64,000 nucleotides of DNA from Carboxydothermus pertinax (GCF_001950255.1 NZ_BDJK01000003.1:1-64000); one strand, 5' to 3'. Numbered from the stretch's first letter, positions 35,084 to 49,052 are shown. A program made the numbers and translations. The notes: a model not told the origin generated them from the sequence alone.

Positions 35084-36466
35084 ATGACGATGGATTTTGG
35101 GCTAAATCTAGAGCAAACACAAAAGTTAATTTTAACGCCCGAGCTAAAACAGGCTATAACTATTTTACAATTAAATACTTTAGAACTGGTAAATTTTATT
35201 GAACAACAGGTTGAGGCCAATCCGCTTTTAGAGATTGAAAACGATGATGACAAGGAAGTAGACGAGATTGAAGAAATGGAAGAACGCCAGGAAATGCGGG
35301 AAATTGCTGAGTATTTTGCTGACTCGAGCGATTTAGGTCCGGGGTTTAGTCAAAAGGATGAGGAAAAGAGAAGTTATGAGCCAGCCAGTAGTGCTGATAA
35401 TAGTTTATGGGAGCATTTATCTTTTCAGCTGCATTTTTTAAAATTGCCCCAGCTGGATAATAAAATAGGCGAGTTTATTATTGGAAATATTGATGAAAAC
35501 GGTTATTTAACCTGTGCACCGGAGGAAATAGCGGAAATTTTAAAGATCGAAAAAGAGGTAGTTTTAAGGGTTTTAAAAATTATTCAAAACTTTGATCCAC
35601 CTGGAGTAGGTGCCCGGGGACTTTTAGAATGCCTTTTAATTCAGGCAGAGCAGAAAAATCTGTTAACCCCATTAATTAAAGAAATAATTACCAATTATCT
35701 TCCGGATTTAGCCCAGAGTAAATATTTAAAAGTAGCCAATCGCCTGGGGGTAGCGGTGGAAGAAGTATACCGGGCGATGGAAGTTATCAAAAGCTTGGAT
35801 CCCAAACCAGGAAGGAATTTTGCAGCATTAAAAGAAGTGAGATACGTAGTTCCGGATATTACTGTAGAAAAAGTAGAAGGAGAGTATATTATTTTAGTTA
35901 ATGATAGCCTGTTGCCGCGTTTAAATATCAATAATGTGTACCGGAATATTTTAAAGCAAAAGGGACACGATGAAAAAACCAAAAAGTATGTAGAGAAAAA
36001 ATTAAATCAGGCAATCTGGCTTATAAAAAGTATTGAGCAACGTCGTTTTACTTTGTATCGTGTGGCCCGTTTTATTGTTGACTACCAGAGGGAATTTCTA
36101 GAGTACGGCCTTAAGTATTTAAAGCCGCTAACTTTAAAACAGGTAGCCAAGGAACTTAATTTACACGAGTCCACCATTTCCAGAGCCTGTGCCAATAAAT
36201 ATATGGCAACTCCCCGGGGAACTTTTGAACTGAAGTATTTCTTTGCAACGGCTTTGGAAAGCGAGAAGGGGAATTTTTCTTCCTCTACCAGCATTAAAGC
36301 GCAAATTAAAGAACTAATTGCCCGGGAAAATCCCCAGGATCCTTTATCTGACCAGAAAATTGCCGATATTTTAACCCAGGGGGGCGTAAAGATTTCCCGT
36401 AGGACCGTTGCAAAGTACCGGGAAGAGCTGGGGATTTTAGCGGCGGCTAAGAGAAGAAAAGTGTAG
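35084..36466 (+). CDS. rpoN: RNA polymerase sigma-54 factor
   Basis: Sigma-54 directs RNA polymerase to -24/-12 promoters that need activator ATPases. Region I is the Q-rich N-terminus (LNLEQTQKLILTPELKQAI), region II is the acidic stretch DDDKEVDEIEEMEERQEM near residues 50-70, then the core-binding part, the HTH LTLKQVAKELNLHESTISRA near 346, and the RpoN box SRRTVAKYREELGI near 440. About 461 aa. The ATG at 35084 is 9 nt from AGGAG; ATG 35090 and GTG 35075 are alternatives. No -24/-12 promoter was recognised in this window. Confidence 0.95.
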   Translation: MTMDFGLNLEQTQKLILTPELKQAITILQLNTLELVNFIEQQVEANPLLEIENDDDKEVDEIEEMEERQEMREIAEYFADSSDLGPGFSQKDEEKRSYEPASSADNSLWEHLSFQLHFLKLPQLDNKIGEFIIGNIDENGYLTCAPEEIAEILKIEKEVVLRVLKIIQNFDPPGVGARGLLECLLIQAEQKNLLTPLIKEIITNYLPDLAQSKYLKVANRLGVAVEEVYRAMEVIKSLDPKPGRNFAALKEVRYVVPDITVEKVEGEYIILVNDSLLPRLNINNVYRNILKQKGHDEKTKKYVEKKLNQAIWLIKSIEQRRFTLYRVARFIVDYQREFLEYGLKYLKPLTLKQVAKELNLHESTISRACANKYMATPRGTFELKYFFATALESEKGNFSSSTSIKAQIKELIARENPQDPLSDQKIADILTQGGVKISRRTVAKYREELGILAAAKRRKV

Positions 36467-36474
36467 AAATTACG

Positions 36475-36500
36475 ACGGGCGCAAGCCCGTTTTTCTTTTT
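36475..36500 (+). terminator. Rho-independent terminator of rpoN
   Basis: ACGGGC and GCCCGT pair across a GCAA tetraloop and are followed by TTTTCTTTTT. Confidence 0.9.
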
Positions 36501-36668
36501 GATATATTGAGCAAATTCCAAAAACTTCAACCGGGCAAATTGTTAAAATGCCTTTAAGGTAAAAGGCGACTGACCTGTTTAAAGTTACTACTGCTATTTG
36601 ACAAGTATGCTTTTAAAATTCAAAAAATAAAGATATTTTTTCTGAAAAATGTTTTATACGTTTAAAAC

Positions 36669-37761
<1,093 letters not shown>

Positions 37762-37765
37762 TAAT

Positions 37766-37781
37766 GGGGGCAAAGTCCCCC
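37766..37781 (+). other. Hairpin between gap and pgk
   Basis: GGGGG (37766-37770) and CCCCC (37777-37781) form a short GC stem with a 6-nt loop, followed by GTTTCCC instead of a T-run. It may be a stability or partial attenuation element that sets gap mRNA above the downstream genes, as known for other gap operons. Confidence 0.4.
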
Positions 37782-37810
37782 GTTTCCCATTTTAAGAAGG
37801 GAAGGTGATA

Positions 37811-38998
37811 ATGGTGAATAAAAAGACGGTAAAAGATGTGGACTTAAAAGATAAAAAAGTTTTTGTGCGGGTTGATTTTAACGTACCTTTAAATGATAAC
37901 CGGGAGATAACCGATGATACCCGGATCCGAGCAGCCCTTCCTACCCTCCAGTACTTGAGAGAACAAGGGGCTAAACTTATCGTCGCCTCCCACCTGGGCC
38001 GACCCAAAGGCCAGTTTAACGAAAAATACAGCTTAAAGCCGGTGGCTAAAAGATTAGCCGAGCTTCTTGGTATAGAGGTTAAAATGGCTCCGGATGTCGT
38101 AGGGCCTGTTGTTGAACAAATGGCTCAGGAATTGCAGCCGGGAGAAGTACTTCTTTTAGAGAACGTCCGCTTTTATCCCGAAGAAGAAAAAAATGATCCG
38201 GAATTTGCCCGGAAACTGGCGCGGCTTGCCGAAATTTTTGTCAACGATGCCTTTGGGGCTGCTCACCGGGCTCATGCTTCTACCGCCGGTATAGCATCGT
38301 ATTTACCAGCTGTAGCTGGATTTTTAATGGAAAAAGAAATTAACTTCCTTTCCCGGGCATTAAATAACCCGGAACGTCCGTTTGTGGCTATTATTGGTGG
38401 AGCCAAGGTTTCCGATAAAATCGGAGTGATTGAAAATCTTCTCGGCAAAGTTGATGCTCTTTTAATTGGCGGTGGCATGGCCAACACCTTTTTAAAAGCT
38501 ATGGGCTATGAAACCGGAAAATCTTTGGTGGAAGAGGATAAAGTAAATTTAGCCGGGGAGTTAATGAATAAAGCAAAAGAAATAGGAGTTAAACTTTTAC
38601 TGCCGAGTGACGTGGTGGTGGCTCCCAGGATTGAAGCGGGGATACTCAGCAAAATTGTGGCGGTAGACAGCATACCTGCTGAAGAAATGGCTTTGGATAT
38701 TGGCGATAAGACTTCTGAACTCTTCCGGGAAGAGATTTTAAAGGCTAAAACCATTGTCTGGAACGGCCCTATGGGGGTTTTTGAGGTAGAGCCCTTTGAC
38801 CGGGGGACTGTAGCGGTTGCTGAAGCAGTAGCCGTAAGTGGAGCTCTTTCCGTGGTCGGCGGTGGAGACTCGGTTGCGGCGGTAGAAAAGGCCGGCGTTG
38901 CGGACAAAATAACCCATATTTCCACCGGTGGGGGAGCATCCTTAGAATTTTTAGAAGGAAAAAAACTTCCGGGAGTAGAAGTTTTAAACGATAAATAA
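37811..38998 (+). CDS. pgk: Phosphoglycerate kinase
   Basis: Transfers phosphate from 1,3-bisphosphoglycerate to ADP. N-terminal substrate site [11 protein letters not shown] (about residues 18-28), ASHLGRPKG near 58, ATP-site [11 protein letters not shown] near 198, and the C-terminal [15 protein letters not shown]. About 395 aa. The ATG at 37811 follows GAAGG; a GTG at 37805 is in frame but closer to the ribosome binding site. Second gene of the glycolytic operon. Confidence 0.97.
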   Translation: MVNKKTVKDVDLKDKKVFVRVDFNVPLNDNREITDDTRIRAALPTLQYLREQGAKLIVASHLGRPKGQFNEKYSLKPVAKRLAELLGIEVKMAPDVVGPVVEQMAQELQPGEVLLLENVRFYPEEEKNDPEFARKLARLAEIFVNDAFGAAHRAHASTAGIASYLPAVAGFLMEKEINFLSRALNNPERPFVAIIGGAKVSDKIGVIENLLGKVDALLIGGGMANTFLKAMGYETGKSLVEEDKVNLAGELMNKAKEIGVKLLLPSDVVVAPRIEAGILSKIVAVDSIPAEEMALDIGDKTSELFREEILKAKTIVWNGPMGVFEVEPFDRGTVAVAEAVAVSGALSVVGGGDSVAAVEKAGVADKITHISTGGGASLEFLEGKKLPGVEVLNDK

Positions 38999-39015
38999 TT
39001 TAATGGAGGGTGGGT

Positions 39016-39771
39016 ATGAGAACACCTTTTATTGCTGGCAACTGGAAAATGTATAAAACCCCTATCGAGGCGGCCGGATTTGTCCGGGAGCTCATCGATA
39101 GCTTAAAAGATGTTAACGGTGTGGACGTGGCAGTTTGTCCGCCTTTTCCTGCCCTGTGGCCGGTTAAGGAAGCTTTAGAGAGTAGCAATATTGCGCTGGG
39201 AGCCCAGAACATGCATTTTGAAAAGGAAGGGGCTTTTACCGGTGAAGTATCTCCGGCCATGCTTCAAGATATAGGGGTTAAGTACGTAATCTTAGGACAC
39301 TCCGAGCGGAGAGCTTACTTTGGGGAAACGGACGAACTTATTAACCAGAAAATAAAGGCAGCTTTTACCTGGGGTTTAAATCCTATTTTATGCGTTGGGG
39401 AAACCTTAAGCGAGCGGGAACAGGGAATTACCAAAGCAGTGGTGGAAATCCAGGTGCGAAAAGGTTTGTTAGGAGTTACTCCGGAACAGGCAGAAAAGTT
39501 AACTTTAGCGTACGAGCCGGTCTGGGCTATCGGTACAGGGAAAACCGCAACCCCTGAAGATGCCCAGGAGGTTTGCAGTTTTATTCGAGAAACCCTGGCC
39601 AGTCTTTTTGGCCGGGAAGTGGCGGCAAAGATTCGCATTCAATATGGCGGTAGCGTGAAACCGGAAAACATCAAGGAACTTATGGCAGAGCCAGATATTG
39701 ACGGGGCTTTAGTGGGCGGTGCCAGCTTAAAAGTAGATAGCTTTACCGCAATTGTCAAAGGCAGTATTTAA
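39016..39771 (+). CDS. tpiA: Triosephosphate isomerase
   Basis: Interconverts dihydroxyacetone phosphate and glyceraldehyde 3-phosphate. Active-site residues: Lys in AGNWKMYK (near 11), His in LGHSERRAYF (near 95), Glu in YEPVWAIGTG (near 167), and the phosphate site QYGGSVKPEN near 210. About 251 aa. The ATG at 39016 has GGAGG 6-7 nt upstream; the in-frame GTG at 39010 is too close. It is 17 bp after pgk. Confidence 0.97.
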   Translation: MRTPFIAGNWKMYKTPIEAAGFVRELIDSLKDVNGVDVAVCPPFPALWPVKEALESSNIALGAQNMHFEKEGAFTGEVSPAMLQDIGVKYVILGHSERRAYFGETDELINQKIKAAFTWGLNPILCVGETLSEREQGITKAVVEIQVRKGLLGVTPEQAEKLTLAYEPVWAIGTGKTATPEDAQEVCSFIRETLASLFGREVAAKIRIQYGGSVKPENIKELMAEPDIDGALVGGASLKVDSFTAIVKGSI

Positions 39772-39783
39772 GGAGGACTTAAA

Positions 39784-42614
<2,831 letters not shown>

Positions 42615-42627
42615 TTTTTTAAATTGC

Positions 42628-42651
42628 GGTCGGGAAGGAGCCTTCCCGGCC
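42628..42651 (+). terminator. Terminator-like hairpin after eno
   Basis: GGTCGGGAAGG and CCTTCCCGGCC form an almost uninterrupted stem (one G-U pair) with a very small loop. The following tract, TTAAACTATCTTTTTAAC, is only moderately T-rich. Confidence 0.6.
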
Positions 42652-42711
42652 TTAAACTATCTTTTTAACTTTACGGTATATGTATAAATATTTAAAATAG
42701 TTAGAAAATTA

Positions 42712-42740
42712 TTGTTTACCAATTTAAAATATGATATAAT
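42712..42740 (+). promoter_or_regulatory. Promoter of secG
   Basis: TTGTTT (42712-42717) and an extended -10 TGATATAAT (42732-42740) with 17-nt spacing. secG is therefore expressed separately from the glycolytic operon. Confidence 0.7.
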
Positions 42741-42769
42741 TTTTTTGGTTTTTAAGGAGGTGAGGCGGG

Positions 42770-43003
42770 GTGGCCGTACTAAAGGGGATATTAATTTTTA
42801 TCCATATTTTAGCTGCATTTGGAGTAATTGCGGCAGTTCTTCTCCAATCCGGGAAAAGTGCCGGACTTTCCGGTTCTATTGCTGGGGGGGCAGAGGTGCT
42901 CTTTGGTAAGAAAAAAGGGCTGGACGAACTGTTTGAAAAAATGACCATAATAGCGGTAATTTTATTTATGGTTTTATCCTTGGTTTTGGCGTTACTTTTT
43001 TAA
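42770..43003 (+). CDS. secG: Preprotein translocase subunit SecG
   Basis: 77-aa membrane component of the SecYEG channel. Two transmembrane segments (about residues 4-24 and 52-76) flank the conserved loop LLQSGKSAGLSGSIAGGAE. GTG start with GGAGG 9 nt upstream. Its place between eno and rnr/smpB is the conserved Firmicute neighbourhood (eno-secG-rnr-smpB-ssrA), here interrupted by hppA and two extra genes. Confidence 0.95.
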   Translation: MAVLKGILIFIHILAAFGVIAAVLLQSGKSAGLSGSIAGGAEVLFGKKKGLDELFEKMTIIAVILFMVLSLVLALLF

Positions 43004-43042
43004 AAATATAAATTCTAATTAATAACTTGAGGAGGGTGAGAA

Positions 43043-45103
43043 ATGGAAAACGGGTTGACCTTAGCTTATTACGGTCTGGGAGCGGGTATTTTAGCCATTC
43101 TTTTTGCCCTGTATCTCTTTTCCTCTGTTTTAAAGGAAGATATGGGGAATGAAAAAATGCGGGAAATTTCCCAGGCAATTTTTGAAGGGGCAATGGCTTA
43201 TTTAAACCGCCAGTACAAAACGCTTATTCCTTTTGCTCTGGTAGTATTTGTTCTCTTAGTGGTAGGTTTTGGTTATAAAGAAGGAGACTTTGGCTACGGG
43301 CTTAAAGTTGGTGTATCGTTCTTAGTAGGTGCTATTGCATCAGCTCTTGCCGGTTATGCCGGGATGACCAGTACTACCAAAGCCAATGCCCGGACTACCC
43401 AGGCAGCGAGAAAAAGCTTGAATGCCGCTTTAAATGTGGCTTTTAGAGCTGGCGGCGTTATGGGGATGTCCGTTGCCGGCCTTGGCTTATTAGGTGTTTC
43501 GGCCTTATATATCATCTTTAAAGATGTTCATGTTATTGATAGCTTTGCCTTTGGGGCTTCGGCTATTGCTTTCTTTGCCCGGGTTGGCGGGGGAATTTAC
43601 ACTAAAGCTGCTGACGTTGGTGCTGACCTGGTGGGTAAAGTAGAAGCTGGTATTCCCGAAGATGACCCGAGAAACCCTGCTGTTATTGCGGACAACGTTG
43701 GGGACAACGTGGGAGACACCGCTGGTATGGGTGCTGACCTGTTTGAGTCTTACGGTGCTACTACCATGGCGGCAATGCTTTTGGGCCTTACCTTTGCCCA
43801 AAATCACGGCTTTAGCGAAGTTTTAGGTGCAACTTTCCCCTTGGTCCTTGGTGCTGCGGGGATTGTAGCGGCTATCATTAGTACTTTCTTTGTGCGGACT
43901 TCCGAAGATGGAAATCCCCAGATGGCCTTAAATATAGGCCTGTGGTCTACTAACTTTATTACAGCAATTTTTACCTATGGTTTAGCCCAGTATATTTTTG
44001 GCAGTGAATGGGCGCTGAAGATTTTCATTGCCGTAGTTTCCGGACTCATTGTTAACGTCGCTATTGGTTCGTTAACGGAATATTATACTTCGAACCTAAA
44101 ACCACCGGCTCAAAAAATTGCTGAGGCATCCACTACTGGACCTGCGACTAACATCATTGCCGGAATTGCCGTAGGTATGCGGAGTACTTACTTACCGATT
44201 ATTGTAATTGTAGCTGCTATTATGGTGGGCTACTGGGCTGCTGGTTTTTACGGTATTGCTTTGGCTGCAATGGGGATGCTGGCTACTGCTGGTATGGTGG
44301 TAGCGGTGGATTCTTTTGGCCCGGTGGCGGATAACGCCGGCGGTATTGCGGAAATGGCCGAACTTGGCCCGGAAATCCGGAACAAAACCGATAAGCTCGA
44401 TGCGGTGGGGAACACCACTGCAGCGGTAGCTAAAGGGTTTGCTATAGGTTCTGCAGCATTAACCGCCCTTGCTCTGTTCTCCGCTTATACCGATCTAGCC
44501 AAAGCCAATCCTAACTTGCAAAAGTATCTGGTAAACGGTCAGTTTAACTTAAATATTACTGATCCGTGGGTATTAGTAGGTCTCTTCTTAGGTGGTACTG
44601 TTGCCTTTTTAGTAGCGGCGTTAACTATGGAATCGGTGGGGAAAGCAGCCTTTGACATGATTGAGGAGGTCCGGCGGCAATTTAGAGAAATTCCCGGCTT
44701 AATGGAAGGGAAAGCCCGGCCGGACTACGCTCGCTGTGTATCGATCAGTACTGCAGCGGCTATTCGGCAGATGATTGCTCCCGGTTTACTGGCAGTAGGT
44801 GCACCTCTGGCGATAGGCTTTATTTTAGGCTTTAAAGCTTTAACCGGATACTTAGCTGGTGTTACTGCTACTGGCGTGCTTCTTGCCATTTATATGGCCA
44901 ATGCCGGTGGAGCCTGGGATAACGCCAAGAAGTACATCGAAGCTGGAAACCTCGGGGGTAAAGGCAGCGACGTTCATAAGGCAGCGGTAGTTGGTGATAC
45001 CGTTGGCGACCCCTTCAAAGATACCTCTGGTCCTGCCATGAACCCGTTAATGAAAGTAGCTGGAACCTTTGCATTGATAATTGTTCCCCTTTTATTGCGC
45101 TAA
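43043..45103 (+). CDS. hppA: Membrane H+-translocating pyrophosphatase, K+-dependent type
   Basis: 686-aa ion pump of about 16 transmembrane helices that couples PPi hydrolysis to ion transport. The PPi site [11 protein letters not shown] is near residue 195, followed by acidic motif [19 protein letters not shown], and the C-terminal [17 protein letters not shown]. The K+-dependence motif reads GNTTAA, with Ala at residue 460 (nt 44420-44422); Ala here marks the K+-requiring class, Lys the K+-independent class. H+ versus Na+ specificity is taken from the known Carboxydothermus enzyme, not proven here. Strong GAGGAGGGTGAG precedes the ATG. Confidence 0.93.
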   Translation: MENGLTLAYYGLGAGILAILFALYLFSSVLKEDMGNEKMREISQAIFEGAMAYLNRQYKTLIPFALVVFVLLVVGFGYKEGDFGYGLKVGVSFLVGAIASALAGYAGMTSTTKANARTTQAARKSLNAALNVAFRAGGVMGMSVAGLGLLGVSALYIIFKDVHVIDSFAFGASAIAFFARVGGGIYTKAADVGADLVGKVEAGIPEDDPRNPAVIADNVGDNVGDTAGMGADLFESYGATTMAAMLLGLTFAQNHGFSEVLGATFPLVLGAAGIVAAIISTFFVRTSEDGNPQMALNIGLWSTNFITAIFTYGLAQYIFGSEWALKIFIAVVSGLIVNVAIGSLTEYYTSNLKPPAQKIAEASTTGPATNIIAGIAVGMRSTYLPIIVIVAAIMVGYWAAGFYGIALAAMGMLATAGMVVAVDSFGPVADNAGGIAEMAELGPEIRNKTDKLDAVGNTTAAVAKGFAIGSAALTALALFSAYTDLAKANPNLQKYLVNGQFNLNITDPWVLVGLFLGGTVAFLVAALTMESVGKAAFDMIEEVRRQFREIPGLMEGKARPDYARCVSISTAAAIRQMIAPGLLAVGAPLAIGFILGFKALTGYLAGVTATGVLLAIYMANAGGAWDNAKKYIEAGNLGGKGSDVHKAAVVGDTVGDPFKDTSGPAMNPLMKVAGTFALIIVPLLLR

Positions 45104-45113
45104 TAAGTACGTT

Positions 45114-45146
45114 AAAGCAGCCCTAATATGTAGGGCTGCTTTTTTG
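45114..45146 (+). terminator. Rho-independent terminator of hppA
   Basis: AAAGCAGCCCTA and TAGGGCTGCTTT form a perfect 12-bp stem with a 5-nt loop, followed by TTTTG. Confidence 0.93.
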
Positions 45147-45215
45147 TTACCTTACCCAATCTTGCCGCGGAAGAAATTACCTGCTAAAATGAGACCAGAA
45201 AGGATGGTATGGGGC

Positions 45216-45623
45216 ATGGACGAGGAGGAAAAATCCCCAAACTACTGTTTTGCCTGCGGGAAAGATAATCCTTATGGTCTAAAGTTAGAGTTTTCTTATA
45301 TTAATGAGGAGGCAGTAGCGGAATTTACGGCCCGGCCGGAACACCAGGGTTATCCTGGAGTAATGCACGGGGGGCTTATAGTTACGTTATTAGATGAAGC
45401 TATGGCCCAGTGGCTTTCCTTTAACGGTGTTCGGGCGGTCACTGCGGAAATGAGTATTAAATTTAAAAAACCGGTGCCTATTGGAGTGCCCCTTACGGTA
45501 AAAGGGAAAATGATTTATAAAAAACGGAAAATTTACGAAATGGAAGGCTATGTTTTCGGGCCGGAGGAACAAATACTGGCTTTTGCGGTGGCAAAATTCT
45601 GGCAAACGGAGGGGGAGAAGTAA
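45216..45623 (+). CDS. PaaI-type hotdog thioesterase
   Basis: About 135-aa hotdog-fold acyl-CoA thioesterase. The helix sequence HQGYPGVMHGGLIVTLLDEA carries the family's HGG and acidic catalytic residues, and AEMSIKFKKPVPIG is the typical strand region. The N-terminal YCFACGKDNPYGLKLEF has a Cys pair. The start is uncertain: ATG 45216 (MDEEEKSPNYCF) fits the family start, with AAAGGA about 11 nt upstream; ATG 45204 and 45189 are possible, while longer frames run through the hppA terminator. It shares its stop with the ATG of the next gene (TAATG). Confidence 0.82.
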   Translation: MDEEEKSPNYCFACGKDNPYGLKLEFSYINEEAVAEFTARPEHQGYPGVMHGGLIVTLLDEAMAQWLSFNGVRAVTAEMSIKFKKPVPIGVPLTVKGKMIYKKRKIYEMEGYVFGPEEQILAFAVAKFWQTEGEK

Positions 45624-46174
45624 TGGATAGGGAACAGGCATACCGGGAACTTACTAAAAGAGTGAAAAGCCCCAATTTACTAAAACATATGTTAGCGACG
45701 GAAGCGGTGATGCGGGAACTGGCGAGGCATTTTGGTGAAGATGAGGAGTTATGGGGATTAGCCGGACTTTTACACGATATTGATTATGATGAAACAAAAG
45801 ATGATCCCCGGAAGCATAGTTTAATAGGAGCGGAAATCCTGGAAAAACTCGGACTTCCCGCAGAAGTGGTCTATGCGGTCAAGGTTCATAACGAAGCCCA
45901 TGGCCTGCCGCGTAAATCCCGTTTGGATAAGGCTTTATATGCCGTAGACCCTTTAACGGGTCTGATAGTTGCTGGAGCTTTGATCCGTCCGGAGAAAAAA
46001 TTAGAAGCGGTAACGGTGGATTTTCTTTTAAATCGCTTCCATGAAAAATCTTTTGCCCGGGGGGCCAAGCGCGAACAAATAGCAGCCTGCAGTGAAATTG
46101 GCTTGACTTTGGAAGAATTTTTAGCTATTGCTTTAAAAGCGATGCAGGAAATTCACGAGGAGTTAGGTTTATAG
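45623..46174 (+). CDS. HD-domain phosphohydrolase
   Basis: 183-aa metal-dependent phosphohydrolase. The HD motif GLLHDIDYDE (near residue 50), a preceding His in KHMLATEAVM and a later KVHNEAHGLP give the metal ligands, and ALYAVDPLTGLIVAGALI near 105 is the conserved second half of the YqeK-like / hydrolase-type HD families. It overlaps the thioesterase gene by one base. Substrate unknown; nucleotides are likely by family. Confidence 0.83.
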   Translation: MDREQAYRELTKRVKSPNLLKHMLATEAVMRELARHFGEDEELWGLAGLLHDIDYDETKDDPRKHSLIGAEILEKLGLPAEVVYAVKVHNEAHGLPRKSRLDKALYAVDPLTGLIVAGALIRPEKKLEAVTVDFLLNRFHEKSFARGAKREQIAACSEIGLTLEEFLAIALKAMQEIHEELGL

Positions 46175-46198
46175 GCGGGGAAGGTGTACCCGCCTTTT
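46174..46198 (+). terminator. Weak hairpin after the HD gene
   Basis: GGCGGG and CCCGCC pair with a 9-nt loop and are followed by only TTTT, right at the stop codon. Confidence 0.4.
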
Positions 46199-46264
46199 GA
46201 CATAATTGTAGTAAATTTAGGTGAAAATAAGGGACGAAGTGACTTTAAAAGGAGGAAAGAATAA

Positions 46265-48442
46265 ATGAGAGAAAAAATTTTGGAGTATTTAATAAAAGCT
46301 AATGCTCCGCAGTACCTCGATAAAATCATCGAAGGTCTTGGCCTTACTGATGTTTCGGAAATAAAAAAATTGATTGCGGCTTTAAGAGATTTGGAAAAAG
46401 AAGGAGAAGTGTATGTAACAAAGGCCGGTAAATATGGTCTTCCCGAGCAAATGAACATGGTGCGTGGAAAGATTCAGGGGCATCCGAAAGGATTTGCCTT
46501 TTTAATTCCCGAGGACCGGGAAAAGCAGGATGTATTTATTTCTCCCACCAATTTAAAAGGAGCCATGCACAACGATCGGGTGTTGGTAAGATATCTTCCT
46601 TTTTCCGATGGTAACCGTCCGGAGGGAGAAGTGGTAAAAATTTTAGAGCGGGCCAATAAAACAGTGGTAGGAAGTTTTTACCGCCGGCGCCACTACGGAT
46701 TGGTGGAACCGGATGATGAGCGGATTACCAGTGCCATTATTGTGCCACCGGGGAAAAAGGGAGTTCGGGTAAAAGACGGGGAAAAAGTGGTGGTGGAAAT
46801 TACTGCCTATCCGAAAAAGGGGGAACTGCCGGAAGGAAAAATTGTGGAAGTTTTGGGTGACCCAGAAGATCCGGAAACCCGGTTAAATGCCATAATTAAA
46901 AAGTATGGTCTATTAGATGCTTTTAAAACTGAGACCATTAAAGAGGCAAAGGCCGTATCTTCCGAAATTGGCCCGGAAGAATTAAAAGGGCGGCGGGATT
47001 TACGGGGGGAAATGATTGTTACCATTGACGATGAAGACGCCAAGGATTTAGACGATGCGGTGAGCTTGGTAAAGCTTTCTAACGGTAATTACCAGTTAGG
47101 AGTGCATATCGCCGATGTCTCGTATTACGTGCGGGAAGGTTCGGCTTTGGATAAAGAAGCGTTGGAGCGGGGAACCAGTGTTTACCTTGCGGGTAAAGTG
47201 TTGCCGATGCTTCCCCCGGAGTTGTCCAATGGAATTTGCAGCTTAAATCCCCAGGTGGACCGGTTAACCCTATCGGTGGTAATGGAAATTACTCCCGCCG
47301 GAGAAGTGGTAAGTCATGAAATTTTTCCGTCGGTTATCAAGACCCGGGCCCGGCTTACCTACACCATTGTGAAAAAAGCTGTTTTGGATAAAGATCCAAA
47401 AGCCAGGGAAGAGCTCGGGGATTTGGTGCTCATGTTGGAGGAAATGGCCAACCTTGCCATGATTTTAAGAAAGCGCCGGCTTGAGCGGGGGGCAATTGAT
47501 TTTGACCTTCCCGAAGCGAAAGTAATTCTGGACGATAAAGGGGAAGTGGTGGATATCGTCCGGCGGGAGCGAAACATTGCCCACCAGTTAATTGAGGAGT
47601 TTATGTTAATAACCAACGAAACGGTAGCGGAAAGATTTTTCTGGCAGGAAGTGCCGTTTTTGTACCGGATTCACGAAGATCCCGACGAAGGGAAAATCCA
47701 AAGCTTAAAAGAGTTTTTAAGGCTTTTTGGTTATAACTTAAAAGGTGGCCGGGACGGGAAATACCACCCCCGCGAATTTCAACGGCTTTTGGAAAAAGTG
47801 GCGGGGAGGAAGGAAGAAAGGGTAATCAATGCGGTCATGCTGCGGTCAATGAAACAAGCTCGTTATTCGGCGGAAAGAATCTGGCATTTTGGCCTTGCGG
47901 CGGAATACTACACCCACTTTACTTCACCCATTCGCCGTTACCCCGATTTAATGATTCACCGGATAATCCGGGAAGTATTAGAAGGGAAACTTACCCCGCG
48001 GCGGGAAGCAAAACTTGCCAAAATTTTACCAAAAGTGGCAAAGCACTCCTCGGAGATGGAACGGCGGGCGATGGAAGCGGAACGGGAATCGGTGGAAATG
48101 CGGATGGTGGAATTTATGGCAGGAAAAGAAGGCACCGAATACGATGCAATTATTTCGGGAGTTACTTCTTATGGCTTCTTTGTGCAGCTACCAAATTTAA
48201 TAGAGGGACTGGTACGGGTCTCTTCCCTTGAGGATGATTATTACCTTTATGACGAAAAAAGCTATGCTTTAATTGGCCGACGGACAAAGAAAGTCTTTCG
48301 TCTGGGAGACGAAGTGCGGGTAAGGGTGATAAAAGTAAATACTGTGTCCAGGGAAATTGACTTTGTCTTGGTTAGCAAAAAAGGGGAAAGCCCCAATACC
48401 AGGGAGTCGGCCGAGGAAATTTTAGAAAGAATCGTGAAGTAA
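46265..48442 (+). CDS. rnr: Ribonuclease R
   Basis: 3'-5' exoribonuclease that degrades structured RNA and partners with tmRNA/SmpB in clearing non-stop mRNA. Order of domains: N-terminal winged HTH (residues 1-65), cold-shock domains (70-220), RNB catalytic domain with TIDDEDAKDLDDAVSLVKL near 255 (catalytic Asp cluster) and YTHFTSPIRRYPDLMIHR near 555, and a C-terminal S1 domain (625-705, GVTSYGFFVQLPNLIEGLV). 725 aa. AGGAGG precedes the ATG. Proximity to smpB and ssrA supports the joint role. Confidence 0.96.
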   Translation: MREKILEYLIKANAPQYLDKIIEGLGLTDVSEIKKLIAALRDLEKEGEVYVTKAGKYGLPEQMNMVRGKIQGHPKGFAFLIPEDREKQDVFISPTNLKGAMHNDRVLVRYLPFSDGNRPEGEVVKILERANKTVVGSFYRRRHYGLVEPDDERITSAIIVPPGKKGVRVKDGEKVVVEITAYPKKGELPEGKIVEVLGDPEDPETRLNAIIKKYGLLDAFKTETIKEAKAVSSEIGPEELKGRRDLRGEMIVTIDDEDAKDLDDAVSLVKLSNGNYQLGVHIADVSYYVREGSALDKEALERGTSVYLAGKVLPMLPPELSNGICSLNPQVDRLTLSVVMEITPAGEVVSHEIFPSVIKTRARLTYTIVKKAVLDKDPKAREELGDLVLMLEEMANLAMILRKRRLERGAIDFDLPEAKVILDDKGEVVDIVRRERNIAHQLIEEFMLITNETVAERFFWQEVPFLYRIHEDPDEGKIQSLKEFLRLFGYNLKGGRDGKYHPREFQRLLEKVAGRKEERVINAVMLRSMKQARYSAERIWHFGLAAEYYTHFTSPIRRYPDLMIHRIIREVLEGKLTPRREAKLAKILPKVAKHSSEMERRAMEAERESVEMRMVEFMAGKEGTEYDAIISGVTSYGFFVQLPNLIEGLVRVSSLEDDYYLYDEKSYALIGRRTKKVFRLGDEVRVRVIKVNTVSREIDFVLVSKKGESPNTRESAEEILERIVK

Positions 48443-48554
48443 ACTACATCTCTCTTTTTTGGTGAAATAGTTAATAATATTTTGCGTTGGAATTAATTTA
48501 CGGGAGTGATCTGCTAAGATATATTTAGCCAGGACTACTTTTTGCTCTTAAGTA

Positions 48555-48563
48555 TGATATAAT
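48555..48563 (+). promoter_or_regulatory. Extended -10 promoter of smpB
   Basis: TGATATAAT, identical to the secG extended -10, lies 36 nt upstream of the smpB ATG. No -35 is obvious. Nothing else is recognised between 48443 and 48599. Confidence 0.55.
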
Positions 48564-48599
48564 AATTTAAGCCAGTCATTTTTGTAAGGGGAATCATTT

Positions 48600-49049
48600 A
48601 TGGAGAAAGTAATTACAGAAAACCGTAAGGCTTTTCATGATTATCATATTTTGGAAAAATACGAAGCAGGTATTTCTTTAAAAGGAACCGAAGTAAAATC
48701 GATCCGTCTGGGTCGGGTAAATTTAAGGGATAGCTTTGCCCGGATTGAAAACGGTGAACTCTGGCTTTACAACATGCATATAAGTCCCTATGAGCAGGGG
48801 AACCGCTTTAACCACGAACCTAAGAGACCTCGAAAGCTATTAATGCATAAAAGGGAGATTATGCGCCTTTTTGGTAAAACCAGGGAAAAGGGTTTAACAT
48901 TGGTACCATTAAAGCTTTACTTTAAAGGAAATTATGCTAAAATAGAATTGGGCTTAGCTAAAGGGAAAAAGATTTACGACAAACGGGAAGAGATGGCAAA
49001 AAGGGATGCAGCCAGAGAAATTGAGAAGGCTCTTCGAGCTCGTTATTAA
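48600..49049 (+). CDS. smpB: SsrA-binding protein SmpB
   Basis: 149-aa RNA-binding protein that delivers tmRNA to stalled ribosomes. The family start [20 protein letters not shown], the motif [18 protein letters not shown] near 30-47 and the basic tail [20 protein letters not shown] are all present. The tmRNA gene begins 3 bp after its stop codon, so smpB and ssrA are likely co-transcribed. AAGGGG lies 8 nt before the ATG. Confidence 0.97.
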   Translation: MEKVITENRKAFHDYHILEKYEAGISLKGTEVKSIRLGRVNLRDSFARIENGELWLYNMHISPYEQGNRFNHEPKRPRKLLMHKREIMRLFGKTREKGLTLVPLKLYFKGNYAKIELGLAKGKKIYDKREEMAKRDAAREIEKALRARY

Positions 49050-49052
49050 CCT

